A stretch of 29,034 nt of DNA from Alphaproteobacteria bacterium (GTDB taxonomy: Bacteria > Pseudomonadota > Alphaproteobacteria > Rickettsiales > JAIXRX01), in contig JAIXRX010000097.1 in assembly GCA_027485005.1 (NCBI GenBank), positions 1 to 29,034 of the forward strand. The letters are read 5' to 3'. A program made the translations under genes and the position numbers. This document shows, piece by piece, positions 8,410 through 16,442 of the stretch. Position 1 is the stretch's first letter; every line of letters starts with the position of its first letter. The notes beneath the pieces are model-generated. The model was not told the origin of the DNA, searched no databases, and saw only the letters and a list, made by a program, of their open reading frames with translations.

Positions 8410-11166
8410 ATGTCCAAGCGCATGCTGATTGACGCTCTCCACTCTCAGGAGACGCGTGTTGTTGTTGAGCAAGAGGGCCGAGTGCTTGATTGCGATTTTT
8501 CAACCGAATCCAAACGTCAGATTAAAGGCAACATCTATCTCGCTAAAATTACGCGCGTAGAGCCTTCATTACAGGCCGCTTTTGTTGAATATGGCGGTGG
8601 TAAACAAGGTTTTCTGCCATTCTCAGAAATTCACCCCAGCTATTACCAGATTCCATTGCAGGACCGCCTGAAATTGATGGAAGAAATGAATGCCGAAGAT
8701 GATGGCGATGATCACGATGCAGCAGATGACGTATCGATGATGGATGTCCAAGTGGGGCCAGAAGACGCTGCTTTTGTTTCAGAAACCCCTGCAATAGCAA
8801 TGGAGCGCGAGGACGAGACTTTGCGTTCAGTGGTGGCGGCGTGGGATGTGCCAATGCCAAATGCGGCCCCAGATGCAGAAGAAAGCCATGCGCCAATCGC
8901 TCCTGTGCATGCGCATGTGGCAGAAGTGGTGGCCGACGAACAAGACGCCGAATGGCAGCCAGAAACCATTGAAAATGGCGAAGTGATGAGTGATGCGGCG
9001 CCTGAAGCCGAGGCCAGCGCTCTGCGTGAATCATTTGAAGAAACCATTCCGATGCATCATGAAGCCAATGGCGACCATGCGAGCCAGGATGCTGAAAAAC
9101 CTGCCGCGTCGGAAGATGAAGAAGAGGAGCGCCGCCCCCGTCGTCGCTCGATTCACCGCCGTTATCGCATTCAAGAAGTGATTAAGCGCGGCCAGATTAT
9201 TCTGGTGCAGGTGATTAAAGAAGAGCGCGGTAATAAAGGTGTGTCGCTCAGCTCTTATGTTTCACTGGCAGGGCGCTATTGCGTGTTGATGCCAAACTCA
9301 ACCAAAGGTGGCGGCATTTCTCGCAAGATTGCGAATAACGAACATCGCCGTCGTTTGCGTGAAATGTTGGACGAGATTTCGCCCGAGCGCAGCACAGGGA
9401 TGAGCGTTATTATCCGCACCGCGGGGATTGACCGTTCCCGTGTTGAAATTCGCCGCGATTATGAATATCTGGTGAAACTCTGGAACCAGATTCGCGAGCA
9501 GACGCTTTCATCTCAAGCGCCTGCCATGATTTATGAAGAAGGCGATTTGATTAAGCGCTCGATTCGCGACATGTACACTTCGGACATTGAAGATGTCTAT
9601 GTAGCGGGTGATGAAGGGTATCGTGAAGCCAAAGACTTTATGAAGTTATTGATGCCAAGCCATGCGGTGCGTGTGCATCACTACAAAGAAAGCGTGCCAT
9701 TATTTTTCCGCTATGGGGTGGAAGAGCAGCTTGCCAATATGTATGACCCGTCGGCGCGTTTGCGTTCGGGGGGCTATTTGGTAATTAATCCGACCGAAGC
9801 CTTGATTGCCATCGACGTCAACTCTGGCCGCTCGACCGGTGAGCGAAATATTGAAGAAACGGCCAAGAAAACGAACCTTGAAGCGGCGGAAGAAATTGCG
9901 CGGCAATTGCGCCTGCGGGATTTAGCGGGACTGATTGTTATCGACTTTATCGACATGCTCGAATCGCGTAATCGTCGTGCCGTTGAAAAAGCGTTGAAAG
10001 ACGCGCTGCGTGCGGATCGCGCCAAGATTCAGATTGGTCGTATCAGCCCGTTTGGTTTGCTAGAAATGTCGCGTCAGCGCTTGCGTCCAAGCATTGCTGA
10101 ATCCATTCATGTGAGCTGTTCACATTGCCAAGGGCGTGGCCATCTGCGCTCTTTCAACACGGTGAGCTTGCAAATTATCCGCACGCTGGAACGTGAGGCA
10201 AGCCTCGGCACCGCGACAGAGTTGCGCGTGCTGACCTCCAACGATGTCGCCTTGCATTTCCTCAATCATTTCCGCAGCTCTGTGACCGAACTCGAAGCAC
10301 GTCATCAGGTGCAAATCAACATCACGATTTCAGACAAAGCTCTTCCAGACGGCTTTACGCTGGAACGTGCAGGTGTGATTGATAAAGAAGCCATTGAAAG
10401 CCTTAAGCGTCCACAGCGTCCGCAACGTCAACCATCTGCTCCCCGTGTTTCACAAGAGCCGCGTGAAGACGGTGAGGGCGGACCGCAGGAAGTTCTTAGC
10501 GAAGGCCGCAATGAGGGGCGTGGCGAAGGTAGAGGCGAAGCGCGAGGCGAGCGCCGTCCTCGTCGAGGCCGTCGTGGTGGCCGCAATCGCGGAGATGCTG
10601 AAAATACCAATGATGCACCAGTGAAAATCGACGCCGTGGAATTGAGTGATGACGTTCAAGATGCTGGCGACGCTGATAATGATGTGGAAATTGTGGTGGG
10701 CGAAGATGGTCAGAAAACCGAGCGTCGTCGTCGTCGTTCACGCGGTGGTCGTCGTCGTCGTTTCCGTGATGATCGTCGCAAAGGCCGTGAAGGTGAAGTG
10801 GGTGAAGCAGGCGTAGGTGAGGCGTGTGACGCTGTCGCTGCGACTGGCCAGCAGTCAGATGAATCACGCGTTGCGCGCTCAGCGGATGCAAAATCGAATG
10901 GGGGGTGGCGTGGTCGTCGTTCTTATGCGCCGGCTGCTTCGGAAGCACCATTGCCTGCTGGTGTGATCGCGTCTTATGCGCCGAGCAACCCAGCTCCGTC
11001 CACACCTGAATATCGTGCAACGGTCCAGCCAATGGCGTCATTTGCGCCAAGCGCGTCTGCGCCCAAGCCAGTGCCTCAGCCAGTGATTTCGGTTACTCCT
11101 TCTGCCCCTGCGGAGGCAGAAAAGCCGAAGCGCTTCGGTTGGTGGCGTAAGGTGATGGATCAGTAA
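8410..11166 (+). CDS. rne: Ribonuclease E, alphaproteobacterial type
   Basis: RNase E is the endonuclease that starts mRNA decay and processes rRNA and tRNA. The ATG at 8410 has AAGGAG 7 nt upstream; an upstream ATG at 8332 would add a meaningless 26 residues. The S1 domain begins at about residue 38 (GNIYLAKITRV) and is interrupted at about 90-240 by an acidic low-complexity insert before resuming (IQEVIKRGQIILVQVIKEERG). Such an insert is usual in alphaproteobacterial RNase E. Catalytic Asp residues are D469 in AIDVNSG and D512 in VIDFIDM. The zinc-link CSHC is at 570-573. The C-terminal third has two arginine-rich patches (around 710-735 and 780-805) expected to bind RNA, and ends KRFGWWRKVMDQ, a Trp-rich tail I associate with alphaproteobacterial homologues. 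Total 918 residues. Confidence 0.96.
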   Translation: MSKRMLIDALHSQETRVVVEQEGRVLDCDFSTESKRQIKGNIYLAKITRVEPSLQAAFVEYGGGKQGFLPFSEIHPSYYQIPLQDRLKLMEEMNAEDDGDDHDAADDVSMMDVQVGPEDAAFVSETPAIAMEREDETLRSVVAAWDVPMPNAAPDAEESHAPIAPVHAHVAEVVADEQDAEWQPETIENGEVMSDAAPEAEASALRESFEETIPMHHEANGDHASQDAEKPAASEDEEEERRPRRRSIHRRYRIQEVIKRGQIILVQVIKEERGNKGVSLSSYVSLAGRYCVLMPNSTKGGGISRKIANNEHRRRLREMLDEISPERSTGMSVIIRTAGIDRSRVEIRRDYEYLVKLWNQIREQTLSSQAPAMIYEEGDLIKRSIRDMYTSDIEDVYVAGDEGYREAKDFMKLLMPSHAVRVHHYKESVPLFFRYGVEEQLANMYDPSARLRSGGYLVINPTEALIAIDVNSGRSTGERNIEETAKKTNLEAAEEIARQLRLRDLAGLIVIDFIDMLESRNRRAVEKALKDALRADRAKIQIGRISPFGLLEMSRQRLRPSIAESIHVSCSHCQGRGHLRSFNTVSLQIIRTLEREASLGTATELRVLTSNDVALHFLNHFRSSVTELEARHQVQINITISDKALPDGFTLERAGVIDKEAIESLKRPQRPQRQPSAPRVSQEPREDGEGGPQEVLSEGRNEGRGEGRGEARGERRPRRGRRGGRNRGDAENTNDAPVKIDAVELSDDVQDAGDADNDVEIVVGEDGQKTERRRRRSRGGRRRRFRDDRRKGREGEVGEAGVGEACDAVAATGQQSDESRVARSADAKSNGGWRGRRSYAPAASEAPLPAGVIASYAPSNPAPSTPEYRATVQPMASFAPSASAPKPVPQPVISVTPSAPAEAEKPKRFGWWRKVMDQ

Positions 11167-11197
11167 GCATATTCGGTGGTCAAAACGCCAAAAAATG

Positions 11198-11223
11198 TTT
11201 ATTATTCAAACAAGAATAATAAA
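11198..11223. repeat. Perfect AT-rich inverted repeat upstream of ETF-QO
   Basis: TTTATTATTC (11198-11207) and GAATAATAAA (11214-11223) form a perfect 10-bp inverted repeat with a 6-bp AAACAA spacer. It lies in the 71-bp gap between rne and the ETF-QO start at 11238, ending only 14 bp before the start codon. It could be an operator for a dimeric regulator, or an RNA hairpin next to the ribosome binding site. It lacks the GC stem and T run of a terminator. Confidence 0.6.
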
Positions 11224-11237
11224 TAGTGAGGCTAAAA

Positions 11238-12881
11238 ATGACCGACGAATCGGCAGTTCAACGCGATGAAATGGAATGCGATGTAGCGATTGTTGGCGCA
11301 GGCCCTGCGGGCTTGTCGGCAGCCATTCGCTTGATGCAATTGGCCAAAGACGCGGGGCGCGAAATCTCGGTCTGTGTGGTAGAAAAAGGTTCCGAAGTGG
11401 GCGCGCATATTCTTTCTGGCGCAGTGCTGGAGCCGCGCGCGTTGAACGAGCTTTTGCCGGATTGGCAAGAGCGTGGTGCCCCGCTTAGCACCCCTGTGAC
11501 CTCCGACGAATTTCGTTTCTTAAGCGCCAAAAATTCATGGCGATTGCCCACGCCAAAACCCATGAACAACCACGGCAATTATATCATTAGTCTTGGTAAT
11601 TTTTGCCGCTGGCTGGGCCAGCAGGCTGAAAGCATGGGCGTACAAATTTTTGCAGGCTTTCCCGCGGCGGATATTTTTGTGCAAGACGGCAAAGTGGCGG
11701 GCATCATCACCGGTGATTTTGGCATTGGCAAACACGGCGAGAAAAAACCAGAATATCAGCCCGGTATTATCCTGAAAGCCAAATACACACTCTTTGCGGA
11801 AGGTTGCCGTGGCAGCCTGAGCCAGCGTTTGATGCAGGCGTTTGATTTGCGGGCGGAATGCGACCCGCAAACCTACGGGATTGGCATTAAAGAATTGTGG
11901 GAAGTGGCCCCTGAAAAACATCAGCAAGGTAAAGTGACCCACACCATTGGTTGGCCGATGGATACGCAAACCTATGGTGGCTCCTTTATTTATCATCTGG
12001 AAAATAATCAGGTGGCGGTGGGCTATGTGGTGGGGTTGGATTACCAAAACCCGCATCTTGATCCATACATGGAATTTCAACGTTTCAAACAGCATACCAG
12101 CATTCGCCCGCTCTTTGAGGGTGGGCGCCGTTTGTCCTATGGCGCGCGTGCGCTGAATGAAGGGGGCTGGCAGTCTTTGCCCAAACTGGCATTTGAGGGC
12201 GGCGCGTTGATTGGCTGTGCCGCAGGATTCTTGAATGTGCCCAAAATTAAAGGCACACACACCGCGATGAAAAGCGGCATGCTAGCAGCCGAAGCAGCTT
12301 TTGCTGCAGTGCAACAAAATCGTGCGCATGACGTGCTGGAAAGCTATCCGCTTTTGGTAAAATCGTCGTGGATAGCGGATGAGTTAAAGGCCGTGCGCAA
12401 TATTCGCCCAGCCTTCCACAAAGGCTTGTGGGCGGGGTTGATCTATGGCGCATTGGAGACGTATATTTTTCGTGGCAAAGCGCCATGGACGTTTAAAAAC
12501 CATGCTGACCATACGCAGCTTAAACCCGCCGCTGATTGCGCAAAAATTGACTATGAAAAACCGGATGGCGTGGTGAGTTTTGATCGCTTGAGTTCGGTAT
12601 TTATTTCTAATACCAACCACGCCGAAGACCAACCTGCGCATTTAACGCTGAAAGATGCTGGCGTGCCGATTGCCCATAATCTGGCGATGTATGACGCGCC
12701 AGAGCAGCGCTTTTGCCCAGCAGGTGTGTATGAGATAGTGACGGATGCGGCGGGCAAGCGCTTGCAAATCAATGCGCAAAATTGTGTGCATTGCAAAACC
12801 TGCGACATTAAAGACCCCACCCAAAATATTGTGTGGGTGACGCCAGAAGGTGGCGGCGGGCCCAATTACCCCAATATGTAA
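11238..12881 (+). CDS. Electron transfer flavoprotein-ubiquinone oxidoreductase
   Basis: ETF-QO takes electrons from reduced electron transfer flavoprotein, loaded by acyl-CoA and amino-acid dehydrogenases, and passes them to ubiquinone at the membrane. The 547-residue length is right for the family. Near the N terminus is the FAD dinucleotide-binding motif GAGPAGLSAA (20-29). The C terminus has the ferredoxin-like 4Fe-4S site with C493 in RFCPAGVY and C516, C519, C522 in CVHCKTC, ending GGGGPNYPNM as in known homologues. The start at 11238 is preceded by GAGG at 7 nt; a GTG at 11226 is in frame but is itself part of that ribosome binding site. ETF subunit genes are not in the window. The inverted repeat upstream may control it. 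Confidence 0.96.
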   Translation: MTDESAVQRDEMECDVAIVGAGPAGLSAAIRLMQLAKDAGREISVCVVEKGSEVGAHILSGAVLEPRALNELLPDWQERGAPLSTPVTSDEFRFLSAKNSWRLPTPKPMNNHGNYIISLGNFCRWLGQQAESMGVQIFAGFPAADIFVQDGKVAGIITGDFGIGKHGEKKPEYQPGIILKAKYTLFAEGCRGSLSQRLMQAFDLRAECDPQTYGIGIKELWEVAPEKHQQGKVTHTIGWPMDTQTYGGSFIYHLENNQVAVGYVVGLDYQNPHLDPYMEFQRFKQHTSIRPLFEGGRRLSYGARALNEGGWQSLPKLAFEGGALIGCAAGFLNVPKIKGTHTAMKSGMLAAEAAFAAVQQNRAHDVLESYPLLVKSSWIADELKAVRNIRPAFHKGLWAGLIYGALETYIFRGKAPWTFKNHADHTQLKPAADCAKIDYEKPDGVVSFDRLSSVFISNTNHAEDQPAHLTLKDAGVPIAHNLAMYDAPEQRFCPAGVYEIVTDAAGKRLQINAQNCVHCKTCDIKDPTQNIVWVTPEGGGGPNYPNM

Positions 12882-12966
12882 CGCGATTTAAGGCGCATTC
12901 CCGCCACAGCCTGCAACCTGTTTGCCACAGTCCGCATAGAGACAGCCCAGTTGGCGTGCTCAGCGC

Positions 12967-12995
12967 TTGAGGCGGGAGGCGCGCTGCGGTATATA
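12967..12995 (+). promoter_or_regulatory. Predicted promoter for the pseudokinase gene pair
   Basis: TTGAGG (12967-12972), 17-bp spacer, TATATA (12990-12995). Start near 13002 gives a leader of about 36 nt before the ATG at 13038. This sits in the 156-bp gap after ETF-QO and may also serve the downstream chemosensory genes, because no equally clear promoter is seen at 15670-15743. Confidence 0.55.
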
Positions 12996-13037
12996 GATTC
13001 ATATATAAAAATAAATTGGCAGGGGCGCCTTACTTTC

Positions 13038-15188
13038 ATGAATCAACCGAATCGGCAACTTTCGACTGGTAGTGGGTCTCGTCAGGCATTGGCGCGTCAA
13101 GATAATGCTTCGCAGGACGTGGCATTGATGGATGAACCGATATCGGACGAAGATCTCAAACAGTATCTGCGCTCTTATCGTTCCGAATATGCGGACCAGC
13201 TTGAGCCAGATTTGGTTGAGGGTCGCTTTCGTGTTCTCATGCAGCAGCCGTTGGAAGCGTTTAACTCTACCCTTGGCAAAGCGTACAAAGCGAAAGATGA
13301 ACGTGGAGAGCAGCGGGATTACTACGCCCTCGTTTGTCCGATTCACTTGCCATATCGCACTCGTACAGTAGAGGCTATTCGTAGTCTTTCGCACCCCAAT
13401 TTTTTAGCCCTCGCGGCTGCTGGTGCATGTTACATCAGTCAGCTTCGTGAAGTACGCTATGTTTGCGTGTTTGAGCAGCCTAAAGGCGTGAAGCTCTCGC
13501 AAGTAAGCGCATCTCAGGGCGCGTTGAATGACCGTTTTGTCTCTGAGCAGGTCATTGCGCCGATTAATCAGATTATTTTAGCGTTTGCAGAGCGCGGTAT
13601 GAACCACGGCTCGATTAATCTTGAGAATATTTATTTTGGTGACAAATTATTACTGGGTGAATGTGTCAGTGAGCCGTCAGGACTTTCGCAACCTTTCATT
13701 TATGAGCCGCTCGATCGCATACTTTCCTCTGAAATGGGTAAGGGCAACGGCGATATTCTGGCAGACGTGTTTGCACTGGGTGTAGTGGTTCTTTACTTGC
13801 TGACCGCAAAAAAAATGCCCGACGTCGAACGTAGGGTCTATGTCCAGCAAGTAATTTTACAAGGATCTTATACGGTTCTAGCAGATCGCCATAATTTTTC
13901 GCCAATGATGTCGGATTTTTTGCGCGGAACACTAAATGATGAACCGAAAGAACGCTGGACGCCACAAATCATTCAATCGTGGCTGGCTGGGAAGCGCTTT
14001 AATCTTGTTCCTCCTGCTCCTCCACGTGAAGCGGCGCGTCCTTATGTCTTCAAAGAAAGAGAGTTTGTGAGTCGCAGAGCGCTGGCACATGCGTTTCATG
14101 AATCCTGGGAAGACGCGATCGATAATATTCGTGAAGGCAAGCTACAACGCTGGGCGCATATGAGCTTACACCGCCCAGAGCTGGGCGAGCAAATTGAGAA
14201 AATTGTACAATATGCAGGTAGTTCTCGCACGGTCAGTGCTAAGGCCAATAACGAGTTGGTAGCCCGCACGATTATTGCGCTTGATCCTTCTGGCCCTGTC
14301 CGCTTGCGAGATATGAGTGCAAATGTAGACGGCCTTGGTAGTATGCTGGCAGAAGCGATGACGAAGGATAAGCAGGATTCCGTTCAGTTTTTATTTGAAG
14401 CACTGGATGACGATTTGCCGAATTTCTGGGCAGACCAGCAAAAAGACGTGAAGAACCAGAAGGTTTCAACCGTATTATGGCGTTTGCAAAAGGTACGCAT
14501 TATGATGCGGCTTCGCTCTCTTGGCTTTGGGCCAGAGCGGGTCTTGTATGAAATTAATCCTACCATGTCATGTCAGAGTGATATTCTCAAAGACCGCCAC
14601 ATTACAGATTATACTCAGCTACTACACACGCTGGATGCGATAGCGACTGAATATGCTAATAGCCACTCGCCGTTGGATCGTCATAGCGCCGCATTTCTCG
14701 CCGCTAAAATGGGTATTAATAAAGAAATTTTTATTACAGAACTAACGCGTTTTGCTGATTTAAGCAGTGAGCCTAAATTAATTATGTTGCGGCTGTTGCT
14801 GACGGCGCAAGACCGTATTGGAGGCGCGCCATTGCGTGGGCTTTGCCACTGGATGGCCATTACATGCTTACCACTTCTTGATAGGTTTCATAATCGCAAG
14901 ATTCGTAAAACGCTGGAAGAGGAAATTAAACGCAGTTGTATTACTGGTCAGTTGGCGGGGATGGCGAAGGTACTCTTCGAGCCGATGTATTATCTGCGGG
15001 ATCAATTAGAATTTCAACGTGCCTCCACTTATTATCGCCTAAATGAGCAGAAGATTCGTGATATCAGTGACCCGCGTTATTTATTGATGCGTGGTAAAAA
15101 ACTGGGGCAACAGATTTCTACCTGGACCGCCTTTCTTATATGCTTGCTGGTTGTCTATTCTGTGACCGAAAAATACATGCATTTATAG
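13038..15188 (+). CDS. Predicted pseudokinase with C-terminal membrane anchor
   Basis: No exact family is recognised. Residues about 60-345 of the 716 read like a eukaryotic-type Ser/Thr kinase fold. An HPNFLAL segment (119-125) matches the HPNIV region and YVCVFEQPKGVKL (141-153) the hinge. H190-GSINLEN-IYF fits the catalytic loop, GDILADVFALGVVVLYLLT (238-256) fits the D-x-W/F-S-x-G helix F region, and RWTPQIIQSWL closes the C lobe. Key residues are missing: the VAIK lysine position is ALVC, the HRD Asp is Ser192, and the DFG site reads LGECV. It is therefore likely catalytically dead. About 340 helical residues of unknown nature follow, and a single membrane helix (about 692-711) ends the protein, which suggests a tail-anchored cytoplasmic scaffold. 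The start at 13038 has a poor ribosome binding site. The next gene starts 7 nt downstream and encodes a membrane protein. Confidence 0.75.
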   Translation: MNQPNRQLSTGSGSRQALARQDNASQDVALMDEPISDEDLKQYLRSYRSEYADQLEPDLVEGRFRVLMQQPLEAFNSTLGKAYKAKDERGEQRDYYALVCPIHLPYRTRTVEAIRSLSHPNFLALAAAGACYISQLREVRYVCVFEQPKGVKLSQVSASQGALNDRFVSEQVIAPINQIILAFAERGMNHGSINLENIYFGDKLLLGECVSEPSGLSQPFIYEPLDRILSSEMGKGNGDILADVFALGVVVLYLLTAKKMPDVERRVYVQQVILQGSYTVLADRHNFSPMMSDFLRGTLNDEPKERWTPQIIQSWLAGKRFNLVPPAPPREAARPYVFKEREFVSRRALAHAFHESWEDAIDNIREGKLQRWAHMSLHRPELGEQIEKIVQYAGSSRTVSAKANNELVARTIIALDPSGPVRLRDMSANVDGLGSMLAEAMTKDKQDSVQFLFEALDDDLPNFWADQQKDVKNQKVSTVLWRLQKVRIMMRLRSLGFGPERVLYEINPTMSCQSDILKDRHITDYTQLLHTLDAIATEYANSHSPLDRHSAAFLAAKMGINKEIFITELTRFADLSSEPKLIMLRLLLTAQDRIGGAPLRGLCHWMAITCLPLLDRFHNRKIRKTLEEEIKRSCITGQLAGMAKVLFEPMYYLRDQLEFQRASTYYRLNEQKIRDISDPRYLLMRGKKLGQQISTWTAFLICLLVVYSVTEKYMHL

Positions 15189-15195
15189 GATATTT

Positions 15196-15669
15196 ATGGC
15201 CGAAAAAGAACCATTGCGTAAAAAGAAAGCCGGCAAACAGAAGCTGATGATAGTGCTGATTTCTATTATCAGTATTGTCGGTCTACAGCTTAGCTCATTG
15301 CTGCTTTTGGTCGGTATGTTACCCGCCATGGTCTGTTATATTTCAGACCGTGACCCAAAGCTTCATTTATTCAAAACCGTTGCATTAACAAACTTTGCAG
15401 GTTGTTATTATCATGTGATGGACGTCATCATGGTGCATAATAATGGTATTTCTGGTCTGCACACTAAGCTGCAAGACCCTACCGTATGGTTTGCTATGTA
15501 TGCGAGTGCGTCATTGGGTTATATTATCTTTTATACTACGCCACATATTGCCGCTGCCTTTATGCAGATGACGTCGCAAGGCCGCCTGCTTCATCTCAAA
15601 ATGACACAGGAACGTCTTATAAAAGACTGGGGAGACGAGGTAGCCATGCAACCATTTGAGGAAAGATAG
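15196..15669 (+). CDS. Small multi-pass membrane protein of unknown function
   Basis: I do not recognise this 157-residue protein. It has a very basic N terminus (KEPLRKKKAGKQK) and then a hydrophobic segment at about 17-48 that could be one long or two short membrane helices. A moderately hydrophobic region follows (about 55-75), and a clear helix at about 92-118 includes SLGYIIFYTTPHIAAAF. A soluble charged tail (about 125-157) would be cytoplasmic if the N terminus is inside and there are an even number of helices. AGGA lies just upstream of the ATG at 15196, and the gene begins 7 nt after the pseudokinase stop, so the two are surely co-transcribed. It probably forms a membrane partner of the tail-anchored pseudokinase (inference). 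Confidence 0.75.
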   Translation: MAEKEPLRKKKAGKQKLMIVLISIISIVGLQLSSLLLLVGMLPAMVCYISDRDPKLHLFKTVALTNFAGCYYHVMDVIMVHNNGISGLHTKLQDPTVWFAMYASASLGYIIFYTTPHIAAAFMQMTSQGRLLHLKMTQERLIKDWGDEVAMQPFEER

Positions 15670-15692
15670 TCTTTCTCATCTGTTTGCATTTG

Positions 15693-15708
15693 TTCTCACG
15701 CGCGAGAA
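15693..15708. repeat. Near-perfect 16-bp palindrome upstream of the chemosensory operon
   Basis: TTCTCACGCGCGAGAA is a palindrome with one mismatched pair (A/C at the sixth position). It lies in the 74-bp gap before the STAS gene at 15744, ending 35 bp before the start codon. It could be an operator or a weak RNA hairpin. No clear -35/-10 pair was found here. Confidence 0.4.
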
Positions 15709-15743
15709 AATTTAGGCTCTAAGCTATCCTGAAAGGGGGCTTT

Positions 15744-16037
15744 GTGGCGCGTAAATCAACAAAAACGACCTATGCATTGCCAGAATGTCTAGACATGACA
15801 TCGCTGGATATACTGCATCAGGAATTGCTGGGGCATATTGATAAGGCGGCGCTAGTTCTGGAAGCGTCAAATGTTCATCGATTGTCGACGGCTGCTGTCC
15901 AGCTACTCTTATCATGCGCGCGCAGCATGGAGCAACAAGGTCACGTCCTCACCTTCAAAAAGCCTAGCGCTGTTATGCAGCTGGTATTTGAGCAATTAGG
16001 TTTATCCGCAGAACTTCAACAAAGGAAAGCATCATGA
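15744..16037 (+). CDS. STAS-domain protein heading the chemosensory operon
   Basis: This is a 97-residue single-domain protein. The pattern LVLEASNVHRLSTAAVQLLL (37-56) fits the STAS core, where a strand and loop present a Ser/Thr that can be phosphorylated; here Ser48 or Thr49. The start codon is GTG at 15744, supported by AGGGGG 4-5 nt upstream. The stop overlaps the cheY start as ATGA, so translation is coupled. Its position directly before cheY and cheA is the same as that of CheS in rhizobial che operons, a small protein reported to help CheA speed CheY1 dephosphorylation; whether this one acts alike is a guess. It could instead be an anti-sigma antagonist-like switch with the second STAS protein. 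Confidence 0.8.
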   Translation: MARKSTKTTYALPECLDMTSLDILHQELLGHIDKAALVLEASNVHRLSTAAVQLLLSCARSMEQQGHVLTFKKPSAVMQLVFEQLGLSAELQQRKAS

Positions 16038-16399
16038 GCAAAAAAGCACTGACCGTGGATGATTCAAAAACCATGCGTGAAATGGTTTCATTTACCCTAA
16101 AAAACGCAGGGTTTGAGGTGATAGAGGCCGAAGATGGCCGCCATGCGCTGAACGTACTCAATGGCGCTAAGGTGGATGTGATTATTACCGATCTGAATAT
16201 GCCCAATATGAATGGCATTGAGCTGATTGCCGCCTTGCGCAGTAACCCGCTGTACAAATTTACGCCCATTTTAATGCTAACCACGGAAAGTGACGACAGC
16301 AAAAAACACGAGGGTAAATCGGCGGGGGCTTCGGGTTGGATTGTGAAGCCGTTTAATCCAGAAAAACTGGTGCAGGTGGTCAATAAAATGTGCGCCTGA
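16034..16399 (+). CDS. cheY: CheY-type single-domain response regulator
   Basis: The 121-residue receiver has no output domain. The acidic pocket is D9 and D10, the phospho-acceptor is D53 in ITDLNMPNMNG, the conserved Thr is T84 (or T83) in MLTTES and Lys is K105 in IVKPF. It would be phosphorylated by the CheA encoded just downstream and act on a flagellar motor or another target; no motor genes are in the window. It begins inside the STAS stop codon (ATGA) and is followed by a 43-nt gap to cheA. The KPFNPEKL segment after the Lys is ordinary for chemotaxis CheY proteins. Confidence 0.93.
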   Translation: MSKKALTVDDSKTMREMVSFTLKNAGFEVIEAEDGRHALNVLNGAKVDVIITDLNMPNMNGIELIAALRSNPLYKFTPILMLTTESDDSKKHEGKSAGASGWIVKPFNPEKLVQVVNKMCA

Positions 16400-16442
16400 T
16401 TCCCGTCCACAAAAAGCCTCTGCATGGGGAAGGAATATTGTG

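Noticed and set aside
10490..10790. Repetitive arginine and glycine codons in rne as a DNA repeat or CRISPR-like array
   Set aside because: The repeats are irregular, keep the reading frame and encode the known basic RNA-binding tail of RNase E.
10496..11050. A 184-codon His-rich open frame on the minus strand
   Set aside because: It is the antisense of the Arg/Glu-rich tail of rne; the His richness is a by-product of the codons opposite.
11535..12260. A 241-codon open frame on the minus strand
   Set aside because: Antisense to the well-conserved ETF-QO gene; no start signal and no domain.
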